Of a stretch of DNA of 5,155 bases, positions 1 to 5,155 are shown piece after piece. How positions within the stretch are numbered: the stretch's first letter is position 1; each line of letters begins with the position of its first letter. The notes beneath the pieces were generated by a model. It saw only the letters and a list, made by a program, of their open reading frames with translations. It had not been told where the DNA came from and made no database searches. The position numbers and the translations under genes were made by a program. The DNA is from an archaeon (GTDB lineage Archaea > Asgardarchaeota > Heimdallarchaeia > Hodarchaeales > S146-22): the NCBI GenBank assembly GCA_024276395.1, contig JAJRXH010000558.1, forward strand, positions 1 through 5,155, read 5' to 3'.

Positions 1-527
1 ATCACTCTTATTTCTTCAGTGAACAGATCAACAACATATCCGATGCCGTTCCAACAAAGTAGTGCACAAGCTTCTGCCGTGTTGATGGGAGAGAGTTTCC
101 CTACAAAAGATCTGGCATTACCTGATAGGGGAATGATTCCATGGCGATTAATGAGCGTCTTGAGCTTGGTAAATCCTTCTTGTGGGTTGCCTGTGACAAG
201 AACAAAGCTAGTTTGATCTGGAAGTCTAAGGGCAATTCCTTGGAGCAGTTGGTGATTACTGGCAATTTCTTGAAGACTGTCCAAGGCAATGAATCTTGGA
301 CGATACTTCCAAGCCAATCGAATGATTTGATTCATGGAGACGCGTTCGTGTTTAGCAATGATTTTTCCAGAACTAGTGTCAAGGACAATCAAAGCATAAA
401 ATATCCTTTTTCTTTTTTCTGGAGAGGACATTGGAAGGGTGTCTATACCAAAGATGACAGGATTGGTCTTTTTCGACTCATTTCCTTTAGAATGGCGGGA
501 TTCTTCTGTTTCTTCTATGATACTCAC
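1..527 (-). CDS. DUF460 / COG2433 family RNase H-like (RuvC/YqgF-type) protein, N-terminal part, truncated by window edge
   Basis: The 175 visible residues are the N-terminal part; the 3' end lies beyond position 1. After a polar, Glu/Lys/Ser-rich leader (about residues 1-22) comes the pattern I recognise from archaeal DUF460 proteins: PVIFGID (23-29), a YALIVLD strand (44-50), RPRFIALDS (76-84), a strand ending LVTGNPQE (110-117), RHGI (128-131) and NTAEACALL followed by GIGYVV (149-166). D29, D83 and E152 sit where acidic active-site residues of an RNase H/RuvC fold would be expected. That fold is a published prediction for the family; the catalytic assignment is my inference. Family members usually run to several hundred residues with a coiled-coil middle and a second RNase H-like domain, none of it visible here. 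The GTG at 525-527 is the only plausible start, because an in-frame TGA lies seven codons upstream and no ATG precedes the conserved core. A weak GGGCTGAG lies just upstream. It follows rio2 by 65 bases, so co-transcription is likely but not certain. Confidence 0.83.
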   Translation of the reverse strand, partial: MSIIEETEESRHSKGNESKKTNPVIFGIDTLPMSSPEKRKRIFYALIVLDTSSGKIIAKHERVSMNQIIRLAWKYRPRFIALDSLQEIASNHQLLQGIALRLPDQTSFVLVTGNPQEGFTKLKTLINRHGIIPLSGNARSFVGKLSPINTAEACALLCWNGIGYVVDLFTEEIRV

Positions 528-592
528 GGTCTCAGCCCTTTTTTGTTTTCATATTTGTTTTATGGCGTTCATGATTAAAAATATTTGTCTTT
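528..592 (-). promoter_or_regulatory. Short rio2-DUF460 spacer with T-rich/TATA-like element
   Basis: Read on the minus strand, this 65-base spacer starts just after the rio2 stop and contains TATTTTTAAT (574-583). The element could be a weak TATA box for the downstream DUF460 gene, at a suitable distance for a leader of about 25-30 bases before the GTG at 527. It could equally be a U-rich site causing partial termination after rio2. Two micro-ORFs also fit in the spacer: ATG at 570-572 with TGA at 549-551, and an ATG at 550-552 overlapping that stop and ending at 532. The sequence does not decide between these readings. Confidence 0.25.
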
Positions 593-1633
593 TTAGAACA
601 TTTCATCATCTATATTGCTCTTTTCATCAAATTTCTCGACAATGAAGGGCCTATCTAAATCGGTGTCTTCCATTTCTTCTAACATTTTCTCGAAAACAAA
701 CTCATCTCGTGCTTGTTCAGATGGTCTTGGTTTTTTAAGTAAATCAGATTCTATCCATTCTCTGATTTCTTTACTGCTCAGAGTATTCACATCGTGTTTT
801 TGTGCAAAATAAGCACAAATGTTGAATAAGTCTCTTTCTAACAGAAACCAGGCGCTCGGATGTTCGTTGCTTACCCATTGGGGCCAGTCAATGATGATTG
901 GATTTCCATCTTCCTCATTTAGAATGATGTTAAATTCTGAGAGATCTCCATGGATGACGTGGCACTGTTTTACGGATTTTTCGACGTTTTCAATTATTAT
1001 TTCATAAAGATACCGAGCATCGTCGTGGTTCAGCCCCTTGACCTTGACAAGATCAACTCCAGCAATTCCTTCCATTAGGAGAAAGTGTCGATACTGTGCG
1101 ATGGGTTTTGGTGCATTAACAATCCCTTTAATTTTTTTTAGCGCCTCAGCTTCCCTTCTAGCAGCTAGCTTGCTTTCTGCTAAATCTGGTATTTTATCCT
1201 TCGTATTCAAGTAAATGCGATATCTTTTTCCGGATTTGAAGGGTAAAATTCCAGCTTTATGTATTTTTAGGGCGACTTCCTCTTGGTTTGGCGTGAGACA
1301 CCAATAGACCTCTGATTCTTTTCCGATTCCAATGGGATCTCCTATAGCAATGATGTAATTTTTTCTAACAAACCAGTGAAGAGCTAAAAAATCATTGCCA
1401 TGAGGTGTTAGATAAACCCCTACATAAGGCTGACTAATCCTCTTGATTAGTTTCTTCTTAACGAGAAAATGTAGCGCTGAATCTAGATTAACATTTTTGA
1501 TTTTCTTGCTTAGCTCGTCGATGGGAACATGTGCAAATTTACGGTGTAACTTGGCAATTTCGATGAGAATTCTTACTAGGTGTGGTCTTGTCTGGCTCAG
1601 TTCCTTATATATCTCGTATGCTTGAAAGCCCAT
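593..1633 (-). CDS. rio2: RIO2-type serine protein kinase/ATPase (small ribosomal subunit maturation)
   Basis: Rio2 binds pre-small-subunit particles, and its ATPase/kinase cycle drives late maturation; this is known from eukaryotes and archaea. In this 346-residue protein, residues 1-90 form the winged-helix domain that separates RIO2 from RIO1 (DSALHFLVKKKLI, then YVGVYLTPHG). The kinase part follows: nucleotide loop GIGKESEVY (102-110), ATP-anchoring K123 in VALKIHK, SKLAARREAEAL (154-165), hinge strand HFLLMEGIAG (183-192), catalytic loop HGDLSEFNIIL (228-238) with D230 and N235, and metal-binding IIIDWPQ (246-252) with D249. Two features depart from the RIO2 pattern I know. The segment after K123 reads HKAGILPFKSGKRYRIYL rather than the usual HRLGRTSFR-type sequence, and the metal loop has DWPQ rather than DFPQ. 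The C-terminal tail (about 301-346) is acidic, making the protein somewhat longer than many archaeal homologues. The ATG at 1631-1633 has a GGAGGAAG ribosome-binding site inside the end of rqcH, three bases away, so the two genes are almost surely co-transcribed. Confidence 0.95.
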   Translation of the reverse strand: MGFQAYEIYKELSQTRPHLVRILIEIAKLHRKFAHVPIDELSKKIKNVNLDSALHFLVKKKLIKRISQPYVGVYLTPHGNDFLALHWFVRKNYIIAIGDPIGIGKESEVYWCLTPNQEEVALKIHKAGILPFKSGKRYRIYLNTKDKIPDLAESKLAARREAEALKKIKGIVNAPKPIAQYRHFLLMEGIAGVDLVKVKGLNHDDARYLYEIIIENVEKSVKQCHVIHGDLSEFNIILNEEDGNPIIIDWPQWVSNEHPSAWFLLERDLFNICAYFAQKHDVNTLSSKEIREWIESDLLKKPRPSEQARDEFVFEKMLEEMEDTDLDRPFIVEKFDEKSNIDDEMF

Positions 1634-1636
1634 CGT

Positions 1637-3790
1637 TCATTCTTCCTCCAGTGCAATATCTTCTTCCACTACTTCGTCTGCCAATAAGGGATAAAAGTCA
1701 GGATTTGATACGGTCTTTACTATTTTGCTATTGCCCGGAATGTGCTCTACGATCTCATTAAGATCTAATGCACGGATTTTCGGTTTATCGTCTTCCTCGG
1801 CCTGATTCTCAAAGAAGGATTTGATTTTTTTGGCGCATTGTCCTTTCTTTAGTTCTCCAGGCTTGATGATGACATAAATTCCAGTTTTCTTGTCAATGGT
1901 ATCTGGCGGACCTGAGATGACTCGCGCATGGTGTGAGTGAATGAGTAACCCGATTGCCCATTCCATTGGAATGTTCTTGATGTACGTTCTTTTTCCTCTA
2001 ATCATAATGCCGCCGCGGGGAAGGTATTCACCAGAAGGTGCGCTGAACGATACTTGATTTGATTGGACATAGTAAACATCAACAGAGCCATATCCAGCTT
2101 TCCAGGCTTTGCTGAAGACTCCTGCAAGGATGGCTGCTTCTTGGATGTCGCTTTCTATTTCAGATATGTTAGTAACTTTAGGAGGTATTTTGAGGATGGT
2201 ATAAGGAGCACCTGTTATTTCGGCGTGGAAAAACAAGTCATTTGGTTCCAAGTACCGTTTTGCAAGAATTTCATTGGTCTTAACATCCTTTCCAGCGATG
2301 ACAAGGAGGTTATGTGCGCTAGTAAAAAGCCAGTGGAATTTCTCGTACCATTCCCTAGGACGTCTTTTTAGAATGATTTTAGTACTTTCAATGATTTCTT
2401 GCTGAAGATTTTTGAGTGTTTCAATCCTAGCTCGGGTTTCTTCCACTTTCTTCATTGCTGGTTCTATCTTTCTGTTTGCCTTCTTTGCTCTTGCATAAAA
2501 TTCATCAGCATTCTCTGATACCGATTTTCGAAAGTCGATCGTGATCATTTTATTGTCTAGTTTCAAGGTAATTTCTGCCGTGTTAGGGTTGATTTGATGA
2601 ATTAATCGTGCACTTTTGATTCCTTTTTTCCTTCCCATTTCTATTTTTTCTAAAATGGTATCCCAATCAATGTTCTTCTTTCTTGCTTCTTGGATGGTTT
2701 TGATTATCTCTGAGACTTCTTGAAAATGTTCATAAAGAAGGTCACCCATCCTTTGAAAGCGTTTTTGTTCTTCCTTGAGCGTTTCTAAATGGACTTCTTG
2801 TTGTTGAAGGATAGTTTTCCACTTTAGGATTTCTTGTTCTTTCTTTCGTATCTCTTCTGCATGAGGTTGTTCTAATTCTGAAAAATATTTGTCGAGAGCC
2901 TCTTGAAATGTTGAAAAGTACTTTCTTTCTCCTTTAATTGAGATATGGAGAAATGGATCTACAGAGATTGGAACGTGATCTTCGTGAGTGATGCACGGCT
3001 TCCATTCTTTCTCCGTGATCAAAGTTTTTATTTCATTGATGGCTGCCATTAACTGTTGGCATTGTTCGATGGGAAAAGATTCAAGCGGTATATCTTTTGG
3101 GATGCTTGCACGTGCGAGTATTTCTTCAGCTAATTCTCCTCCTCCACCGAAGGTGGTTGCGAGAAAACTGACAATAGTCGTTTTTTTTCTCTTGTTCTTG
3201 CGCGTTTTTGGATTAGATACAGATATTTTTGCATTTTTAACACTTATCAATGAGTTAGCGAGCTCTTCTTCAGTGATATCGAGAAGAAATTTTCCTCGTG
3301 AAGGGGGAAGGATGAAAGGCTTTCCGGGTAACACGTCACGGTCACGCATTTTTCGATACCAATTAGCAAATATGATTCGATTATTGTTGTTGGTATCCAC
3401 GACGATAAGATTTGCCTTTTTTCCGAATAATTCAATGATAAATTGGTAAGGTTTTTCTTTTGATGGGAGGCTAAAATCGAGTAATACAAGGCGGTCCATA
3501 TCTTGTTGTTGAATGCGAGTCAAGCGTGCTCCTTTTATTAATCTCCGAAGTTGAAGAGTTTTGGGCCCCGGGCTGGGGATTTCTCGCTGTAATTCTGTGA
3601 GATGAATTCTTTTTCCGGGTTCAATGAGGAGTAATGGCCGTCTTAATTTTCCTTTTCCTTGAAATTTAAAGAGATAAATGTTCCTAGTAACGTAAATATT
3701 GTCTAACCAATATCCTACGAGTGATTGTAACTCTTCGATCGTCACGTGGATGTCAATGCTATTCATCGATGTTTTTATTTTTTGTCTCAT
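1637..3790 (-). CDS. rqcH: RqcH / NEMF-type ribosome-associated quality control protein (NFACT family)
   Basis: RqcH (Rqc2/NEMF in eukaryotes) binds large ribosomal subunits still carrying peptidyl-tRNA after subunit splitting. In bacteria it recruits tRNA-Ala to add a C-terminal alanine tail; archaeal members are thought to act similarly. The 717 residues show the full layout. The NFACT-N domain begins at NSIDIHVTIEEL (10-21), continues through LLLIEPGKRIHL (53-64), and carries the family Asp-Arg pair D99/R100 in MDRLVLLDF plus IIELFGKKANLIVVD (118-132). A helix-hairpin-helix-like stretch is at FGGGGELAEEIL (214-225). Residues about 308-475 are rich in Lys, Glu and Gln and form the predicted coiled-coil arms. 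The NFACT-R (DUF814) domain follows: WYEKFHWLFTS (481-491), LVIAGKDVKTNEIL (496-509), then FFHAEITGAPYTILK (520-534). The tail is acidic (706-717). The first ATG (3788-3790) has GAGGGG five bases upstream. The ATG at codon 9 matches the usual family N-terminus but lacks a Shine-Dalgarno. The first ATG is preferred, giving an 8-residue extension. Confidence 0.95.
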   Translation of the reverse strand: MRQKIKTSMNSIDIHVTIEELQSLVGYWLDNIYVTRNIYLFKFQGKGKLRRPLLLIEPGKRIHLTELQREIPSPGPKTLQLRRLIKGARLTRIQQQDMDRLVLLDFSLPSKEKPYQFIIELFGKKANLIVVDTNNNNRIIFANWYRKMRDRDVLPGKPFILPPSRGKFLLDITEEELANSLISVKNAKISVSNPKTRKNKRKKTTIVSFLATTFGGGGELAEEILARASIPKDIPLESFPIEQCQQLMAAINEIKTLITEKEWKPCITHEDHVPISVDPFLHISIKGERKYFSTFQEALDKYFSELEQPHAEEIRKKEQEILKWKTILQQQEVHLETLKEEQKRFQRMGDLLYEHFQEVSEIIKTIQEARKKNIDWDTILEKIEMGRKKGIKSARLIHQINPNTAEITLKLDNKMITIDFRKSVSENADEFYARAKKANRKIEPAMKKVEETRARIETLKNLQQEIIESTKIILKRRPREWYEKFHWLFTSAHNLLVIAGKDVKTNEILAKRYLEPNDLFFHAEITGAPYTILKIPPKVTNISEIESDIQEAAILAGVFSKAWKAGYGSVDVYYVQSNQVSFSAPSGEYLPRGGIMIRGKRTYIKNIPMEWAIGLLIHSHHARVISGPPDTIDKKTGIYVIIKPGELKKGQCAKKIKSFFENQAEEDDKPKIRALDLNEIVEHIPGNSKIVKTVSNPDFYPLLADEVVEEDIALEEE
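1642..1649 (-). promoter_or_regulatory. Ribosome-binding site of rio2
   Basis: On the minus strand this reads GGAGGAAG, a strong match to the archaeal anti-Shine-Dalgarno, ending 8 bases before the rio2 ATG. It lies within the last codons of rqcH, which supports rio2 being translated from the same message. Another ATG (1638-1640), overlapping the rqcH stop, is out of frame with rio2, so the ATG at 1631-1633 is the right start. Confidence 0.75.
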
Positions 3791-3795
3791 ATCTT

Positions 3796-3801
3796 CCCCT
3801 C
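3796..3801 (-). promoter_or_regulatory. Ribosome-binding site of rqcH
   Basis: The minus strand reads GAGGGG, five bases before the ATG at 3788-3790. This decides in favour of the upstream start over the ATG eight codons later, which is preceded only by an A-rich stretch. If the transcript starts near 3800-3806, as the TATA box placement suggests, the leader would be very short and this site would sit at its very 5' end. Confidence 0.55.
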
Positions 3802-3823
3802 AAATAAGAATGTATTAAAGGTA

Positions 3824-3836
3824 GGATATATAATTG
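3824..3836 (-). promoter_or_regulatory. Archaeal TATA box for the rqcH-rio2-DUF460 unit
   Basis: The minus strand reads CAATTATATATCC, a good archaeal TATA-type element. Transcription normally starts about 25 bases downstream of the box centre, which would be near 3800-3806, leaving a leader of roughly 10-16 bases before the rqcH ATG. No convincing purine-rich BRE is visible next to it. Its place in the only sizeable gap, immediately before rqcH, makes it the probable operon promoter. Confidence 0.6.
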
Positions 3837-3870
3837 CAGTTAATTGAGGAAATTGGTAAAATCTTATGAG

Positions 3871-3880
3871 AAAAAAGAAA
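3871..3880 (-). terminator. Possible U-rich terminator after the pilin-like gene
   Basis: About 40 bases past the stop of the pilin-like gene the minus strand reads TTTCTTTTTT, in a pyrimidine-rich stretch. Archaeal intrinsic and factor-dependent termination uses such U-tracts without a hairpin, and I see no strong stem-loop. It lies upstream of the rqcH TATA box, as expected if the two units are separate. The T-run is modest in an AT-rich genome. Confidence 0.35.
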
Positions 3881-3922
3881 TGCTCTTTTGGAAGGAGAAA
3901 ATAAACGTGTGATTGATTGTTG

Positions 3923-4780
3923 TTACGTGATGATTCGAATTCCATTTGGGAGTGTCACTACTATATTTCCATTAGGGAGGTTCACGTTACTTGGAAAAGT
4001 ATAGGTGCCAGCAGGCAAGATTTCCGTTGCGCTAATAGAATTGATGCTTGCATTTGAGAAGGTGATGAGAGCGTTCGTGACAGGGAGAGAGAAATGAGTA
4101 ATTTTGGAGTCATTGTTGAAAGAAGGATGCCACCTTTGCTGGAAGAGGTGTAAGGTGTTATTTGTCGGAACAATCGTGAGATTTGCTGAGTAGTAGTAAG
4201 CGATTGTTTCTTCATAGAAGAATCCTTCTCGTGCGGTTCCAGCACTACTAATTTTTATCTGGAAAGTAATTACGCTATAATGATCTTGATTGGCGTTTGT
4301 GGTGTTATCTGGAATCGTGATTTCTGATTTTCCACTCATTTCAATGACGAATGTTACCTTCTCTACTTCTAAAGATAAGCTAAATCCTTTTTGAAGTGCA
4401 TATTGTTCCATATTTGTCAGTAAAGAGAGTAAATCGGTAAAAGCGTCTGCTTCAGTATATGATGAATTAGTGGTGAATTGCGCAAGAATCAGCTCCATCC
4501 CGTTTTGGATTTCGGATAGGATGTTTGCCCTCACATCTCCAAGAGCATTATAACTTGGTGAATTCAAGTTATTTTTTATTTCAATCACGCTATTCATGAT
4601 GGATACTGTTCCAACGGCCATCAAGATGACTGCCATTATGAACATTTGTCCCTTAGTGTTTTTGATCCAGCGAAATGTTTTCTTCCTTATCAAAATGACA
4701 ACACCCACATCTGTGAGTTGAAATGTTTTAATGGGAAAAGAAACATGCATTCCCAGCAAGTTTTTCATTAGAATTTTCAT
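3923..4780 (-). CDS. Pilin-like secreted/membrane-anchored protein with class III (type IV prepilin-like) signal peptide; function unknown
   Basis: I do not recognise the family of this 285-residue protein. It has a long leader (1-42) containing basic residues (RKKTFRWIKNTK), then K43-G44-Q45 and a hydrophobic segment, MFIMAVILMAVGTVSIMN (46-63). KGQ before a hydrophobic helix is the typical archaeal prepilin peptidase motif, with predicted cleavage after G44. The glutamate often found at +5 of the mature protein is absent (M49 there). The rest is polar, apparently beta-rich and likely exposed outside the cell. It holds six N-X-S/T sequons (N105, N159, N200, N207, N223, N243), fitting a glycosylated archaeal surface protein. 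There are no cysteines and no second membrane span. The ATG at 4778-4780 overlaps the previous gene's stop as ATGA, indicating translational coupling, with no Shine-Dalgarno. The leader is long for a prepilin, so a later start (Met5, Met11 or GTG at codon 25) cannot be excluded. It may be a minor pilin or an anchored surface protein. Confidence 0.7.
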   Translation of the reverse strand: MKILMKNLLGMHVSFPIKTFQLTDVGVVILIRKKTFRWIKNTKGQMFIMAVILMAVGTVSIMNSVIEIKNNLNSPSYNALGDVRANILSEIQNGMELILAQFTTNSSYTEADAFTDLLSLLTNMEQYALQKGFSLSLEVEKVTFVIEMSGKSEITIPDNTTNANQDHYSVITFQIKISSAGTAREGFFYEETIAYYYSANLTIVPTNNTLHLFQQRWHPSFNNDSKITHFSLPVTNALITFSNASINSISATEILPAGTYTFPSNVNLPNGNIVVTLPNGIRIIT

Positions 4781-5155
4781 TCGAATGCTTGCATTAGATA
4801 TAGATTAACAATTATGGGTCGCATTACAATGGTAGTTGAGTTTGCATAACCAGAAAGAAAATAGTTGGCGATGACCACGGTGGATTGTTGACTTTGGGTA
4901 AACGTGATGGAACTCCCAAAGAGGAACTCCGTTTCTTGAATGGACCCATTATTTAAGAATTCCGACTTACTTAGTGCGAAAATGATGTTTCGGTCTAGGG
5001 AAGCTTGGAGAAATGAGTTAAGGTCGTCAATGGCTTGTTTTCGTTCTGGTGATGAGGGAAGATAGATGGCTGACCCGACCAGTCCTGCGGTATCGGCTGC
5101 AGCTAGAACTTGTTGACCCTTTTCTTTGAGCCAGCTGGCAGATTCTTGAGGACTG
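4777..5155 (-). CDS. C-terminal part of an unrecognised protein, probably extracellular, truncated by window edge
   Basis: An open frame enters from the right edge and gives 125 residues before the TGA at 4777-4779. It starts SPQESASWLKEKGQQ and ends NLYLMQAFE, and its upstream part is missing. No family motif is recognised. The first half looks helical (SWLKEKGQQVLAAAD; PERKQAIDDLNSFLQAS). The second half is rich in Ser, Thr, Gln and beta-formers (FGSSITFTQSQQSTVVIANYF). There is no cysteine and no membrane span in the visible part. Sequons at residues 69 and 105 and the polar composition suggest a surface-exposed domain. Its stop overlaps the start of the pilin-like gene by ATGA, so the two are translated together and probably act together. 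Codon choice is sensible and the frame is open from the edge, whereas the other minus-strand frames contain stops. It could itself be a pilin-like protein whose signal peptide lies outside the window. Confidence 0.72.
   Translation of the reverse strand, partial: SPQESASWLKEKGQQVLAAADTAGLVGSAIYLPSSPERKQAIDDLNSFLQASLDRNIIFALSKSEFLNNGSIQETEFLFGSSITFTQSQQSTVVIANYFLSGYANSTTIVMRPIIVNLYLMQAFE

Noticed and set aside
141..578. Plus-strand open frame of 145 codons at the left end
   Set aside because: It lies wholly antisense to the DUF460 gene and its upstream spacer, where the minus strand shows clear family motifs. The plus-strand protein resembles no family and has no ribosome-binding site.
1638..1640. 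ATG overlapping the rqcH stop as a possible rio2 start
   Set aside because: It is out of frame with rio2. The in-frame ATG at 1631-1633 gives the expected winged-helix N-terminus.
2063..2371. Plus-strand open frame of 102 codons
   Set aside because: It is antisense to the conserved NFACT-R domain of RqcH and shows no support as a gene.
2988..3449. Plus-strand open frame of 153 codons inside rqcH
   Set aside because: It is antisense to well-conserved NFACT-N coding sequence. Its composition (rich in Phe, Leu, Ser, Arg) is that of a reverse shadow.
3247..3489. Minus-strand open frame of 80 codons within rqcH in another frame
   Set aside because: It overlaps the NFACT-N domain in a shifted frame, and its sequence has no recognisable features.
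3560..3580. Locally GC-rich palindrome-like patch GGGCCCCGGGC
   Set aside because: It falls inside rqcH and encodes a Pro/Gly turn (PSPGPK). Without flanking structure or a T-tract it is probably just coding sequence.
3982..4245. Minus-strand open frame of 87 codons within the pilin-like gene
   Set aside because: It is a shifted-frame overlap, rich in Ser and Leu, with no ribosome-binding site. The 285-residue frame with signal peptide and overlap-coupled start is the better gene.
1..5155. CRISPR arrays, tRNA or rRNA genes, insertion sequences, tandem repeats
   Set aside because: By eye I found no regularly spaced repeats, cloverleaf-like segments, transposase motifs or terminal inverted repeats. 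Most of the window is explained by five coding regions.

Overview
The window is a piece of an AT-rich archaeal chromosome. Three things support this. The central genes are a RIO2-type kinase, an archaeal-type RqcH/NEMF (NFACT) protein and a DUF460/COG2433 RNase H-like protein, and DUF460 is essentially an archaeal family. A fourth gene has an archaeal class III (type IV pilin-like) signal peptide. The main intergenic gap holds an archaeal TATA-type element rather than bacterial -35/-10 boxes. I cannot place it in a particular phylum from the sequence alone.

All five genes I can support lie on the minus strand, so transcription runs from high to low coordinates. First come two envelope/secreted-type genes: the 3' end of an unrecognised protein (4777-5155, cut by the window edge) and a 285-residue pilin-like membrane-anchored protein (3923-4780), joined by a 4-base ATGA overlap. 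A 132-base gap (3791-3922) follows. It holds a T-rich tract that could end the first unit and a TATA-like box for the next.

The second unit is rqcH (1637-3790), rio2 (593-1633, 3 bases after rqcH) and a DUF460 gene (1-527, 65 bases after rio2, cut by the window edge). By family knowledge, RqcH acts on split large ribosomal subunits carrying stalled nascent chains, and Rio2 acts in small-subunit maturation. The DUF460 protein has an RNase H/RuvC-like fold and no settled role. Their arrangement as one probable operon suggests a ribosome-homeostasis unit and gives a contextual hint for DUF460. The clearest leads are this linkage, the departures from consensus in Rio2, and the two-gene secreted module.

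I found no tRNA, rRNA, CRISPR array, insertion sequence or clear repeat family. Nothing here amounts to a demonstrably new system.
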